A stretch of 64,000 nucleotides of DNA from Kineosporia rhizophila (GTDB lineage Bacteria; Actinomycetota; Actinomycetes; Actinomycetales; Kineosporiaceae), in contig NZ_JAJSOH010000001.1 in the NCBI RefSeq assembly GCF_021277265.1, forward strand, positions 496,001-560,000, given 5' to 3'. The translations under genes and the position numbers were made by a program. The notes below the pieces were generated by a model that was given only the letters and a program-made list of their open reading frames with translations, was not told the DNA's origin and did no database searches. This document shows positions 1-8,782 of this stretch, piece by piece; the first letter of the stretch is position 1; each line of letters begins with the position of its first letter.

Positions 1-504
1 CGCGGCGGCGGCCTCCAGGGCCGTGTGCAGAGCGAGCGTGCTGGTGCCGACCCCGCCCTTGCTGCCGGCCAGCGCCACCACGTGCCCACTGCCCAGCATC
101 CGGGCGTTGTCACCGGCGATGTGGCTGCGCACGATCCCGGCCCAGGAGGCGGCACTCTCGATCCGCTGCCCGAGGTCGTCGATGGTGAACCCGAGCGGGG
201 CGATACTGCGGGCCCCGGCCTCCATCGCCACCCGGAACAGTTCCGGGTCGGAGGTGGAGGAAAGCAGCAGGATGCCGACGAACGGGTCCTGCCGGGCGGT
301 CTGCCGGATCAGGTCGAGAACCGGCACCGGTCCAAGTGTTTCGGAGACGATGAGTACGTCGGGGCGGAAACCGGCCACCGCGTCGGACACCTCGTGCGAG
401 GTGGAGCAGACGTGGACCAGCTCGTCGCCCAGTTCCTCGGCCACCGACGAAACCCGTTGCACGGTGACCTCGTCCGCGCTACCGAGCAGCAACCGGCGGT
501 TCAC
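1..504 (-). CDS. cpaE: CpaE-like pilus assembly ATPase (partial)
   Basis: The frame opens at a GTG at 504 and is still open at the window edge, so only the first 168 codons are present. Residues 1-125 look like an atypical receiver-type domain. It is followed by a deviant Walker A motif, KGGVGTST at about 149-156, which is the MinD/ParA-type signature of CpaE/TadZ proteins. In Flp/Tad pilus systems this protein localises the assembly machinery at the membrane. The GTG overlaps the stop of the upstream cpaB-like gene (GTGA, 4 nt), so the two are translationally coupled. The family assignment rests on the motif plus the CpaB neighbour; the C-terminus and the rest of the cluster lie outside the window. 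Confidence 0.8.
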   Translation of the reverse strand, partial: MNRRLLLGSADEVTVQRVSSVAEELGDELVHVCSTSHEVSDAVAGFRPDVLIVSETLGPVPVLDLIRQTARQDPFVGILLLSSTSDPELFRVAMEAGARSIAPLGFTIDDLGQRIESAASWAGIVRSHIAGDNARMLGSGHVVALAGSKGGVGTSTLALHTALEAAAA

Positions 505-1259
505 GGCCCGTTCCCCCCGGCTTTCACCGGCTTGAGCAGCTTGTCCCCGTCGAGCACGTCGGCATTGCCCGGCGGGCGCGAGCGAGTGCCCGGCGCGACC
601 AGCGCCAGCCGCACCTTGGTGGCGAAACTCTCGGCGTAGGTGACCTTCAGGCTGTCCTCGCGATCGAGCGCGAACGTCACCGGCACCACCTCGTTCTGCT
701 CGAAGTCACCGGCCTCGGCATCGGGTGAGTCGACCCGCTGCAGCGCACCGATGGCCAGCACCTGGGCATTGCTGACGATCACCCGGGCCTGGTCCTGGTC
801 CTCGCTGGCGCCCTGGGCATCGGTGCTGCGCACACTGAAAGTGCCGTAGATGTCGACCAGGTCGCCCTTCTGGATCTTCCCGGCCACCCCGGTCTCGGCG
901 TCGATCAGGATGGCGATCTCGCTCTGGCCGGGCTTGAGCTCCGGCGGCGCGGCGGCCATCCCCTCCTGCAGCATCGCCCCCTGCGGGATGTCGGCGGTGG
1001 CGACCAGGCCGCGGGAGGTGTCGAACGACTGGATCGCCGCCTCGGGCAACCACTTCGAGGGCAGCTCGACCTCCTCGACCTGGTCACCGGTGATCGGCTG
1101 GTTCTTCTCCACGTCCTCGGTGAAGCGGTAGCTCGTGGTCATCGGCCCGACCCGGCGGCCGATGTCGGTGACGTAGCCGGCGATCATCACGAACACCGCG
1201 ATCGCACCGAGTACGGCGACCCCCATGAGCAGCACACCGCGCCGCTGTCGCGGATTCAT
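501..1259 (-). CDS. cpaB: CpaB/RcpC-like SAF-domain pilus protein
   Basis: A 252-aa protein with one N-terminal membrane helix (about residues 9-28), then a SAF-type beta-clip region (about 45-110) and an RcpC/CpaB domain in which the 'GDLVDIYGTF' stretch is typical. CpaB proteins sit at the inner side of the secretin or the cell envelope in Flp/Tad pilus export. The ATG at 1259 is preceded by a good ribosome site (GGAGGG). The gene ends in a 4-nt overlap with the CpaE-like gene, supporting one operon transcribed out of the window to the left. In Gram-positive bacteria, which lack a secretin, the precise role of CpaB is less clear. Confidence 0.8.
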   Translation of the reverse strand: MNPRQRRGVLLMGVAVLGAIAVFVMIAGYVTDIGRRVGPMTTSYRFTEDVEKNQPITGDQVEEVELPSKWLPEAAIQSFDTSRGLVATADIPQGAMLQEGMAAAPPELKPGQSEIAILIDAETGVAGKIQKGDLVDIYGTFSVRSTDAQGASEDQDQARVIVSNAQVLAIGALQRVDSPDAEAGDFEQNEVVPVTFALDREDSLKVTYAESFATKVRLALVAPGTRSRPPGNADVLDGDKLLKPVKAGGNGP

Positions 1260-1539
1260 CCCTGCCCTCCAGCGCGAGAACCACCAGGTTGGGCCCCCTG
1301 CTGGGCCCGGCCGGGCCCACCTCAGTGACCTTGGGTTGAAGTAAGGTAACAGAGAATTGTGTCGTTAAACGGGCAATACCGGAGAATCGGTCATCGGTCG
1401 TTACCTGCGCGCCACCCCTCGCAGCGCCCGGACACCCCTGTCCCGGCGCTGGTGGTCGTTCCCCGAGGACGAGGACGCGGCCGAGGCCACGGCGGCGCGC
1501 ATCCTGCTCGGCACGGCGGTCGGCCTGGCCACCACCGTC

Positions 1540-1881
1540 GTGGCGTTCCTGGTGCCGCAGACCCTGCTGGTCGCAGTGGCGTTCGGTACGGCCGACTACG
1601 CCACCGGCCGGGCCGGCGGGCCGGGCTTCACCCTGCTGGCCGTGCTGGTGGTGGTCTTCGCCTGTGGCGCAGGATCTTTGACGGCGGCGCGGGAGTTCCG
1701 CCGAGCCGAGCTGAGTCAGCTCGACAGCATGCGCACCGCGGTGCTCCCGACCGGGCTGCTGGCCCTGGGGATCGCCGCGCACGGAGGGCTGAACGGGTCG
1801 GGCTGGCTCGGCGCCGGTCTGCTGCTGCTGGCCACCGGGCCGGCGATCGTGCTCTGCGCCCGGATCGGCGCCCGCACCTGA
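1540..1881 (+). CDS. Small hypothetical membrane protein, start uncertain
   Basis: The frame encodes a strongly hydrophobic protein with about four predicted helices and no recognised domain. The listed GTG at 1540 falls inside a hydrophobic segment. The same frame is open back to about 1369 and encodes a plausible basic N-terminus (GRYLRA..., RRWWSFPED...), but contains no ATG, GTG or TTG there. Translation may therefore start at a CTG or the gene may have lost its start. It is divergent from the cpaB operon and is followed by a strong terminator hairpin. The hydrophobic pattern and the tail-to-tail terminator are the reasons for calling it real. Confidence 0.45.
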   Translation: MAFLVPQTLLVAVAFGTADYATGRAGGPGFTLLAVLVVVFACGAGSLTAAREFRRAELSQLDSMRTAVLPTGLLALGIAAHGGLNGSGWLGAGLLLLATGPAIVLCARIGART

Positions 1882-1932
1882 ACCCCCAGCCGCAAGTCGT
1901 CCATTCGGCCCATCTCAAAAGAACCCGAACAG

Positions 1933-1976
1933 AGGACGAGGGGAGCCACCTCGCGGAGGTGGCTCCCCTCGTCCTT
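1933..1976. terminator. Bidirectional terminator hairpin
   Basis: Near-perfect inverted repeat (arms begin AGGACGAGGGGAGCCACC) placed between two convergent genes. Arm length is about 20 bp with a 4-6 nt loop. Confidence 0.75.
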
Positions 1977-1987
1977 CAATCCGGTTT

Positions 1988-2485
1988 CTAGTTCTTGCTC
2001 AGGTCCTCGAGGTACTGCTCCAGTCCGGCCACCACCATCATGTGGTCCTCCACCTCGGGCAGCCCGGACACGGTGACCGTGCCGACCACGCCCACACCGT
2101 GCACGTGCACCGGGAACGAGCCCCCGTGGGCCGCGTACTCGGCCGGGTCGAGCCGGAACCGTTCCTCGAACGTCTCGCCCGCCGCCAGCGACTGGCGCCC
2201 GACCAGCAGCGAGGACAACCCGAAGCGATCCACCACGGCGGCCTTGCGGCGGATCCAGGCGTCGTTGTCGGCGCTGGTGCCGGGCAGGGCGTAGTGGAAC
2301 AGCTGCTGGCCGTTGCGGCGCAGGTCGACCGTGACCGGGGCGCGCCGGGAGGCGGCGAGCTCGACCAGGATGATCCCGATCTGCCAGGCGTCGTCGTTGT
2401 CGAAGCCGGGCAGCCGCAGCCGTCGCTCCTGATCCTCCAGTTCCTCGATCAGGGCATCCAGCTGTTCGTCGTTCGCCATGCTCAC
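1988..2485 (-). CDS. UPF0303 / DUF336-type protein
   Basis: A 165-aa protein resembling the UPF0303 family (GlcG/HbpS-like, DUF336), often annotated as heme-degrading or heme-binding. The family-typical C-terminal half, with 'AAHGGSFPVHV' and 'VGTVTVSGLP' stretches, is visible. The GTG at 2485 has an upstream GGAAGG; an ATG at 2479 is the alternative. The start lies only 5 nt after the hspR stop, so the gene is probably the last of the dnaK operon transcript. Its biochemical function is not established from sequence. Confidence 0.7.
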   Translation of the reverse strand: MSMANDEQLDALIEELEDQERRLRLPGFDNDDAWQIGIILVELAASRRAPVTVDLRRNGQQLFHYALPGTSADNDAWIRRKAAVVDRFGLSSLLVGRQSLAAGETFEERFRLDPAEYAAHGGSFPVHVHGVGVVGTVTVSGLPEVEDHMMVVAGLEQYLEDLSKN

Positions 2486-2490
2486 CAGTC

Positions 2491-2955
2491 TTACCTTCCC
2501 GGTCGCCAGACGACCAGCGCCGTAGAGGTGACAGGCCGCCGCGGCCGCCGGCCGGGTGGCACCGCCACGATGTCGCCCCCGGGCTCGGCCGCGAACACCC
2601 GCCCGCTGCTGCGCAACTTGGCCTGGGTGAGCCGCAGCTCCTCGAGCAGTGCGTCGAGGCGCCCCTGCAGGGCCCGGTTCTCGTACTCCAGCTCGAGGAT
2701 CCGCTTGATCCCGGCCAGGTTCACGCCCTCTTCCTGCGAAAGCCGTTGCACCTCGCGCAGGGACGCGACGTCGCGGGCGGAGTAGCGCCGCCCCCGGCCG
2801 GCCGACCGGCCCGGCGTCACCAGGCCGAGCCGGTCGTACTGGCGCAGGGTCTGCGGGTGCATCCCGGCCAGCTGGGCAGCCACCGAGATGACGAAGATGG
2901 GCGCGTCCGGATCGACGTTGAACTGCACGTCCGCGGCCTTGCCCTGGTCTGTCAT
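2491..2955 (-). CDS. hspR: HspR, MerR-family heat-shock repressor
   Basis: A 154-aa MerR-type regulator. The N-terminal winged helix (about residues 18-90) has the HspR pattern 'FVISVAAQLAGMHPQTLRQYDRLGLV', followed by a coiled coil (about 85-115). HspR, with DnaK as co-repressor in Streptomyces, binds HAIR operators and represses the dnaK operon. Two HAIR-like repeats are present upstream of dnaK here. The gene lies 25 nt after dnaJ, with GGAGGG before its ATG. The order dnaK-grpE-dnaJ-hspR is the standard actinobacterial arrangement, which makes this call secure. Confidence 0.95.
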   Translation of the reverse strand: MTDQGKAADVQFNVDPDAPIFVISVAAQLAGMHPQTLRQYDRLGLVTPGRSAGRGRRYSARDVASLREVQRLSQEEGVNLAGIKRILELEYENRALQGRLDALLEELRLTQAKLRSSGRVFAAEPGGDIVAVPPGRRPRRPVTSTALVVWRPGR

Positions 2956-2980
2956 CGCCGGGCCCTCCGTGTGCTACCGC

Positions 2981-4048
2981 TTAACGGTTCTCGTCCAGAT
3001 GAGCGAACAGATCGGCCCGCGGGTTCTCGTTCCCGGTGGCCTCGGCGAAGGTGCGCAACGCCTCGCGCGCCTTGCCGTCGACCCGCTGCGGCACCGCCAC
3101 CTGCAGGGTGACCAGCAGGTCGCCGGTGCGCTTGGCGGTCTTCACACCCCGGCCGCGGGCCCGCAGGGTGCGCCCCGAGGGCGTGCCCGCCGGCACCTTC
3201 AGCTTGACCCGGGCGCCGTCCGGGGTGGGCACCTCGATCTCGGTGCCGAAGACGGCCTCGGGGAAGGTGACCGGGACGGTGAGCCGGACGTCCGGGCCGT
3301 CCAGGGTGAAGATCGGGTGCGGGGCCACCGAGACGGTGACCCACAGGTCCCCCGGCTCGCCCCCCATGTCCGAGGCCTTGCCCTTGCCGCGCAGCCGCAC
3401 CTTCTGACCGTTGCGGACCCCGGCCGGGATCCGCGCGGTGATGTTGCGCAGCCCGGCCTGCGGGTCATCGACCCGGAGGTTGAGCTGGGCCCCCTCCATC
3501 GCCTGCCGGAACGTCAGCGTGGCGGTGGCATTGAGGTCACCACCGCGCATCGGGCCGCGCGGGGGACGGTACTGCCCGTTGCCACCGGAACTTCCGGGCG
3601 GGAAGAGACCGCTGAGCATGTCCTCGAAGATGGGCGACTCGGTGCCGCCGCCGTAGCCGCCGGTGTTGTACCGGACCCGCTGCTGCCCCGCGCCGGCGCC
3701 GGGCATGCCGCCCGCACCGCCGAACAGGTTGCCCAGCAGGTCTTCGAAGCCCGCGCCGCCACTGCCGCCCGCAGCCGGCCCACCGCCGCCGGCCGTGAAC
3801 CGCGCGCCTCCGCGGGACATCGCCCGGATCGCGTCGTACTGCTGGCGCTGCTCCGGGTCGGACAGCACGGCGTACGCCTCGCCGACCTCTTTGAACCGCT
3901 TCTCCGCCGCGTTGTCACCGGGGTTGGCGTCCGGGTGATGGGTGCGGGCGACCTTGCGGTACGCCTTCTTGATGTCCGCAGGGGTGGCGTTCTGCGGCAC
4001 ACCGAGGACGGAATAGAAGTCCTTTTCGAACCAGTCCTGGCCCGCCAT
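2981..4048 (-). CDS. dnaJ: DnaJ-type co-chaperone without zinc finger
   Basis: A 355-aa J-domain protein. The J domain is at about residues 8-75 with the HPD tripeptide, followed by a long Gly-rich linker (about 80-160) and two CTD beta domains (about 165-340). It stimulates the ATPase of DnaK and delivers substrates. The CxxCxGxG zinc-finger repeats of classical DnaJ are absent, so it is of the CbpA-like (class B) type. The ATG at 4048 has a clear AGGAGAG ribosome site. The gene is third in the operon, downstream of grpE. Confidence 0.93.
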   Translation of the reverse strand: MAGQDWFEKDFYSVLGVPQNATPADIKKAYRKVARTHHPDANPGDNAAEKRFKEVGEAYAVLSDPEQRQQYDAIRAMSRGGARFTAGGGGPAAGGSGGAGFEDLLGNLFGGAGGMPGAGAGQQRVRYNTGGYGGGTESPIFEDMLSGLFPPGSSGGNGQYRPPRGPMRGGDLNATATLTFRQAMEGAQLNLRVDDPQAGLRNITARIPAGVRNGQKVRLRGKGKASDMGGEPGDLWVTVSVAPHPIFTLDGPDVRLTVPVTFPEAVFGTEIEVPTPDGARVKLKVPAGTPSGRTLRARGRGVKTAKRTGDLLVTLQVAVPQRVDGKAREALRTFAEATGNENPRADLFAHLDENR

Positions 4049-4125
4049 GTCTCTCTCCTAGCGCCGCCTGCCCGACCGGCCCGCCGGACGCTGGATCAGC
4101 GCCCGGCGGGCCGGTCGTCGAGGTG

Positions 4126-4950
4126 TCAGTTGGGGTCGGCGACGGCGACCCGGGCTGCCCGCAGCACCCGGTCACCGCTGCGATAACCGGGCTGGAGCAC
4201 CTGGACGACGGTGGTCGTCGTGGTGCCCTCGGCCAGTTCCGCCTCGGTGCGCATGAGCGCCTCGTGCACCTCCGGGTCGAAGGCCTCACCGGCCTCGCCG
4301 TAGCGCACCAGGCCGAACCGCTCCAGGACCGCCTCGAGCTTCTCGGCGATCGCCGCGAACGGCCCGGACTCCAGGTCACCGTGCTGACGGGCCAGGTGGA
4401 CGTCGTCGAGGACCGGAAGCAGCGCCTCCAGCACCCCGGCGATCGCCGTCTCCTTGGCCACGTCCCGGTCCCGGTCCACCCGGCGCCGGTAGTTCACGAA
4501 CTCGGCCTGCAGACGCTGCAGGTCGCCGAGCCGCTCGGCGGCGGAGGACCGGGCGGTGTCGAGGTCGGCCAGGATGCCGTCCAGCGAAACCTCCTCGGCC
4601 GTCACGTCTTCCCCGTTCTCGCCGGAGTCTTCACCCTCGGCCTGGTCAGCCTTCTCGGCCTGGTCGGCCTTGCTGGCCTGGTCAGCCTTCTCGGCCTTCT
4701 CGGACTCGCCGGACTCGCCCGTTTCCGGTTCGGTGTCGGCCGGTGCCCCGGCGGCGTGCTTGCCACCGTTCTTCGCGGCGTTCTTCCCGGCCGGGGAGGG
4801 GGAGCCGGACTCCTCCGGCTCACCCTCGGCGGACGATGCGGACGAGTTCTGGCGCACCTCGCCGGTTTCCGGGTCGAGCCGACGTCGGTCGCGGATGACC
4901 GGACCCGAGGGACCCTGACCTTCCGACGGATCGACAGTCTGCTCGCCCAT
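4126..4950 (-). CDS. grpE: GrpE nucleotide exchange factor
   Basis: A 274-aa GrpE with a C-terminal coiled coil and beta wing (about residues 135-270). It exchanges ADP for ATP on DnaK. It is longer than usual because of an acidic, low-complexity N-terminus of about 125 residues that includes an imperfect repeat of the KADQAE type (DNA about 4640-4705). The ATG at 4950 shares one base with the dnaK stop (TGATG); a GTG one codon earlier is the alternative. The tight junction indicates coupled translation with dnaK. Confidence 0.93.
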   Translation of the reverse strand: MGEQTVDPSEGQGPSGPVIRDRRRLDPETGEVRQNSSASSAEGEPEESGSPSPAGKNAAKNGGKHAAGAPADTEPETGESGESEKAEKADQASKADQAEKADQAEGEDSGENGEDVTAEEVSLDGILADLDTARSSAAERLGDLQRLQAEFVNYRRRVDRDRDVAKETAIAGVLEALLPVLDDVHLARQHGDLESGPFAAIAEKLEAVLERFGLVRYGEAGEAFDPEVHEALMRTEAELAEGTTTTTVVQVLQPGYRSGDRVLRAARVAVADPN

Positions 4951-6818
4951 CACTTGTCCTCGTCGACGATCTCGGCGTCCACCACGTCGTCGTCGTCCTT
5001 GGTGGCGGAACCGGCCGCACCCGCACCCGCACCGGCGCCCGGGGCACCGGACTCGCCGCCCTCGGACTGCGCCGCGTAGAGCGCCGCGCCGAGCTTCTGG
5101 CTGGCCGCGGACAGGTTCTCCTGCTTGGCCTTGATCTCGTTGACGTCGGTGCCCTCGAGCGCCGTCTTCAGCTCGGCGATCGCGGTGTTCACCTCGGCCT
5201 TGCCGTCCTCGGGCAGCTTGTCGTCGCTGTCGCGCAGGAACTTCTCGGTGGAGTAGACCAGCTGCTCGGCACCGTTGCGGACCTCGGCCTCGTCGCGGCG
5301 CTGACGGTCCTCCTCGGCGTGCTGCTCGGCCTCCTTGACCATCCGGTCGATCTCGTCCTTGCTCAGGGCCGAGCCACCGGTGATCCGCATCGCCTGCTCC
5401 TTGCCCGTGCCCCGGTCCTTGGCGGACACGTTCACGATGCCGTCGGCGTCGATGTCGAAGGTGACCTCGATCTGCGGCACCCCGCGCGGGGCGGGGGCGA
5501 TGCCGGTCAGCTCGAAGTTGCCCAGCGGCTTGTTGTCCCGGGCCAGCTCGCGCTCGCCCTGGAAGACCTGGATGAGCACCTGCGGCTGGTTGTCGTCGGC
5601 GGTGGTGAACACCTCGGACGCCTTGGTCGGGATCGCGGTGTTGCGGTGGATGAGCTTGGTCATCACGCCGCCCTTGGTCTCGATGCCCAGGCTCAGCGGG
5701 GTGACGTCGAGCAGCAGGACGTCCTTGCGGTCACCGAGGATGACGCCGGCCTGCAGGGCGGCGCCGATGGCGACGACCTCGTCCGGGTTGACGCCCTTGT
5801 TCGGCTCCTTGCCCCCGGTCAGCTCACGCACCAGGTCGCTGACCGCCGGCATCCGGGTGGAACCGCCGACGAGCACGATGTGGTCGATCTCCGAGACCGA
5901 GATGCCGGCCTCCTTGATCACCGACTGGAACGGCGCCTTGGTGCGCTCGAGCAGGTCGGCCGTCATCTGCTGGAACTGTGCCCGGGTGAGCTTCTCGTCC
6001 AGGTGGACCGGGCCGTTCTCGGTCATCGAGAGGTACTGCAGCGAGATCGTCGTGGACGTCGCGCTGGAGAGTTCCTTCTTCGCCTGCTCGGCCGCCTCGC
6101 GCAGCCGCTGCATCGCGATCTTGTCCTTCGACAGGTCGACACCGGTCGAGCTCTTCACGGTGTTGACCAGGTGGTCCATGACGCGCTGGTCCCAGTCGTC
6201 ACCACCGAGGTGGTTGTCACCGGCGGTCGAGACGACCTGGATGGCGGTGCTGCCGCCCTCCTCCACGTCGACCTCGAGCAGGGAGACGTCGAACGTGCCG
6301 CCACCGAGGTCGAAGACCAGGATGCGCTCGTCAGCCTTGCCCTTCTCCAGACCGTAGGCCAGGGCCGCGGCGGTGGGCTCGTTGATGATCCGGCGCACGT
6401 TCAGGCCGGCGATCTCGCCGGCCTCCTTGGTGGCCTGACGCTGCGAGTCGTTGAAGTACGCGGGCACCGTGATCACCGCGTCGGTGACGGTCTCGCCGAG
6501 GTACTCCTCCGCGTCCCGCTTCAGCTTCTGCAGCACCCGCGCGGAGATCTCCTGCGACGTGTACTTCTTGTCGTCGATCGCGATGTTCCAGTCCGTGCCG
6601 ACGTGCCGCTTGACGGAGCGAATGGTCCGCTCGACGTTCGTGACGGCCTGGCGCTTGGCGACCTCACCGACCAGCGGCTCGCCGGACTTGGCGAACGCCA
6701 CGACGGACGGCGTGGTGCGGCCACCTTCGGCGTTGGCGATGACAGTGGGCTCGCCACCCTCGAGCACGGACACGACCGAGTTGGTGGTTCCGAGGTCGAT
6801 TCCGACCGCTCTTGCCAT
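4950..6818 (-). CDS. dnaK: DnaK, Hsp70 chaperone
   Basis: A 622-aa Hsp70. The N-terminal ATPase domain begins [11 protein letters not shown] and contains '[14 protein letters not shown]' and '[10 protein letters not shown]'. A substrate-binding domain begins at about residue 385, and the C-terminal tail is Gly/Ala-rich, ending in an acidic EIVDEDK stretch. I chose the ATG at 6818 over an upstream in-frame ATG at 6857 because it begins the conserved [10 protein letters not shown] and has AAGGGAA in front. It is the first gene of dnaK-grpE-dnaJ-hspR, controlled by the HAIR-like repeats upstream. Confidence 0.97.
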   Translation of the reverse strand: MARAVGIDLGTTNSVVSVLEGGEPTVIANAEGGRTTPSVVAFAKSGEPLVGEVAKRQAVTNVERTIRSVKRHVGTDWNIAIDDKKYTSQEISARVLQKLKRDAEEYLGETVTDAVITVPAYFNDSQRQATKEAGEIAGLNVRRIINEPTAAALAYGLEKGKADERILVFDLGGGTFDVSLLEVDVEEGGSTAIQVVSTAGDNHLGGDDWDQRVMDHLVNTVKSSTGVDLSKDKIAMQRLREAAEQAKKELSSATSTTISLQYLSMTENGPVHLDEKLTRAQFQQMTADLLERTKAPFQSVIKEAGISVSEIDHIVLVGGSTRMPAVSDLVRELTGGKEPNKGVNPDEVVAIGAALQAGVILGDRKDVLLLDVTPLSLGIETKGGVMTKLIHRNTAIPTKASEVFTTADDNQPQVLIQVFQGERELARDNKPLGNFELTGIAPAPRGVPQIEVTFDIDADGIVNVSAKDRGTGKEQAMRITGGSALSKDEIDRMVKEAEQHAEEDRQRRDEAEVRNGAEQLVYSTEKFLRDSDDKLPEDGKAEVNTAIAELKTALEGTDVNEIKAKQENLSAASQKLGAALYAAQSEGGESGAPGAGAGAGAAGSATKDDDDVVDAEIVDEDK

Positions 6819-6841
6819 GATCTTGGTTCCCTTCGATAAGA

Positions 6842-6862
6842 GCTGAGTGGCCCTCACTCAGG
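6842..6862. promoter_or_regulatory. HAIR-like HspR operator, proximal
   Basis: GCTGAGT-N7-ACTCAGG, a nearly symmetrical repeat with the 7-nt spacing of the HAIR consensus (CTTGAGT-N7-ACTCAAG), 24 nt upstream of the dnaK start. Confidence 0.65.
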
Positions 6863-6904
6863 TTGGTGCAGCGACCCGAGGTAGTCAACTCGGGACTGAC
6901 CTAA

Positions 6905-6925
6905 CTTGAGTCTGCCTGGCTCAAC
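6905..6925. promoter_or_regulatory. HAIR-like HspR operator, distal
   Basis: CTTGAGT-N7-GCTCAAC. The left arm matches the HAIR consensus exactly and the right arm matches at 5 of 7 positions. It lies about 87 nt upstream of the dnaK start, in the expected promoter region. Confidence 0.7.
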
Positions 6926-6961
6926 TGACGAGAAGGGCGCGGTGTTCCCGGCCGGGGAGAT

Positions 6962-7993
6962 TTACATCCCCAGAGTGAGGCCCCGGTCGGCCGCCGAGGG
7001 GGCGGACGCGCCCCCTGTCACGCAGTCGGCCGTGCTCGGCGGCACCGACGCTGCACCCGATGAAGCCGGTTCGGTGGATGCGCACCCGGATGCGGGCGGG
7101 ACGTCAGAGTTCTTGGGGACGTCTGTGGTCTCCACCGGCGCGCTCGTCACCTCTTCGGCGGAGCCGTCCGGCTCGCTCACCTCGACGGTCTCCCGAGAGT
7201 GCTCGGACGCTCCGACCGACGAACGGGTGACCGTGGGCGTGGACGAGTGGGCGGGAGGGGTGGAGGCCGATGTGGGCGGGGCCACGGGCGGCGTGACCGG
7301 AGCCCCGGAAGGTGTCGTCCCGGTGGGCTCTTCGGTCGGGGCGGGGAGTTCGGCGCTGCCCGAAGGGACCGGCGTTCGGGTGTCTGTAGGGGCAGAGGGC
7401 GCGCTCGGCACCGGCGAACTGGACGAGACATCCGTCACATCCGGGTCAGGCCCTGTGGTAGGGGTGCCCGCCTGCGGGCGCGGAGCCGCCTGCACCGGGT
7501 TCCGCGGGTCGAGCGGGGTCTGCCCGAAGGCCGGCGAACCCTGCTCACAAACGGCCGTGACCAGCACCGCACGCTCTTCGCGGAGAGAGAAGACGACCTC
7601 GAGCCGGCGTTGCCCGGTGGCGGAGATGCGGGCCTGCCAGCCGTCGAACGGCAGGGCGTAGCCCGCTACCCGGGAGCCCGCGCAATCGGCGTGCACACGA
7701 CCCCCGGCAGCACGCATGGCCAGGCTCGTGGGCCGCTCGGCCGCGCCCTCGGCCCCCTGGGACGACGGCTGCTCCGGCTCGTCACCACCGGCCCCCAGGA
7801 CCTGCCCGCCGGAGCCACCGACAGTGACAGGGGTGGACTGGACAGACGCCGAGACTGCGAGGGGTGACGAAGGGCTGAGCGACTGCGACGTGACCTGACG
7901 GCCGGCCGCGCCGATCGCGATCGTGGCGATTGCGGCAACCACGGCCACCGCTGCGAGCCAGCCGAGCATGGCGCCGACGATCCGGCGTTTCAC
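6962..7993 (-). CDS. Membrane-anchored Pro/Ser/Thr-rich exported protein
   Basis: A 343-aa protein of unknown function. After a basic start (VKRR) there is one membrane helix (about residues 9-30), then an extracellular part. The folded section (about 95-175) has Cys residues and a Trp-rich beta region. It is followed by a low-complexity Pro/Ser/Thr/Val tail of more than 150 residues, typical of wall-spanning or O-glycosylated proteins. I chose the GTG at 7993 because AGGAGGTGA lies at ideal spacing, although the frame is open further upstream. It is divergent from a two-component system, which may control it. Confidence 0.65.
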   Translation of the reverse strand: MKRRIVGAMLGWLAAVAVVAAIATIAIGAAGRQVTSQSLSPSSPLAVSASVQSTPVTVGGSGGQVLGAGGDEPEQPSSQGAEGAAERPTSLAMRAAGGRVHADCAGSRVAGYALPFDGWQARISATGQRRLEVVFSLREERAVLVTAVCEQGSPAFGQTPLDPRNPVQAAPRPQAGTPTTGPDPDVTDVSSSSPVPSAPSAPTDTRTPVPSGSAELPAPTEEPTGTTPSGAPVTPPVAPPTSASTPPAHSSTPTVTRSSVGASEHSRETVEVSEPDGSAEEVTSAPVETTDVPKNSDVPPASGCASTEPASSGAASVPPSTADCVTGGASAPSAADRGLTLGM

Positions 7994-8093
7994 CCAAATC
8001 ACCTCCTCGGGAACCCTAGCGTTGAGCCGGGCGGGTGTAGATCCGGACATTCAGAATGTCCCCAACCAGGTTTCAGCCGGTACCGTCGCGCAC

Positions 8094-8780
8094 GTGGCGG
8101 TCATTCTGATCATCGAGGACGACGCGGGGATCCGCGCGGCCCTCTCCAGAGCTCTGACCGATCGCGGTCACGCAGTGCAATGGCAACCGGGCGGCCTGCC
8201 CGGCCTGCAGTCGGTGATCGACGATCGGCCGGACGTGGTCCTGCTCGACCTCGGTCTGCCCGACGTCGACGGCATCCAGGTGCTGACGATGCTGCGCGCG
8301 GTCAGCGAGGTGCCGGTGATCGTGGTGACCGCCCGGGACGAGGACCAGGACGCGGTGAAGGCGCTGGACGCCGGGGCCGACGACTTCGTCACCAAGCCGT
8401 TCGGGGCCGACCACCTCGACGCCCGGATCCGCGCGGTGCTGCGCCGCGGCGGTCCGCAGAAGACCGAGGGCCCGCTCACCGTGGGCGGTCTGGCGCTGGA
8501 CGCCCGTACCCGGGTCGCCACCCTGGACGGCGAGCCGCTGGAGCTGTCCCGCAAGGAGTTCGACCTGCTGCTGGCCCTGGCCCAGCGGGCCGGTGAGGTG
8601 GTCAGCAAGCGCGAGCTGCTGGCCGAGGTGTGGCAGCAGCCCTACGGCGGCGGCGACCGCACGATCGACGTGCACCTGTCCTGGCTGCGCCGCAAGCTCG
8701 GCGAGTCGGCCGCGGAACCGCGTTACCTGCACAGCACCCGGGGCGTGGGCATCCGCCTGGTCGCCCCCGGAACCGACTAG
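8094..8780 (+). CDS. OmpR/PhoB-family response regulator
   Basis: A 228-aa regulator. The receiver domain has the acidic pair E8-D9-D10, phospho-acceptor D52 (in VVLLDLGLPD) and the lysine in 'FVTKPFG'. The C-terminal winged helix (about residues 130-225) shows 'LSRKEFDLLLALAQRAGEVVSKRELL' and 'VDVHLSWLRRKLGE'-type patterns. The GTG at 8094 starts directly at the first beta strand (VAVILIIEDD). It forms an operon with the sensor kinase 2 nt downstream. The target genes are unknown; the divergent exported protein is a candidate. Confidence 0.92.
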   Translation: MAVILIIEDDAGIRAALSRALTDRGHAVQWQPGGLPGLQSVIDDRPDVVLLDLGLPDVDGIQVLTMLRAVSEVPVIVVTARDEDQDAVKALDAGADDFVTKPFGADHLDARIRAVLRRGGPQKTEGPLTVGGLALDARTRVATLDGEPLELSRKEFDLLLALAQRAGEVVSKRELLAEVWQQPYGGGDRTIDVHLSWLRRKLGESAAEPRYLHSTRGVGIRLVAPGTD

Positions 8781-8782
8781 AG

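Noticed and set aside
5319..6839. 506-codon plus-strand frame opposite dnaK
   Set aside because: Mirror of dnaK codon bias in GC-rich DNA; Leu/Arg/Gly/His-rich without domains.
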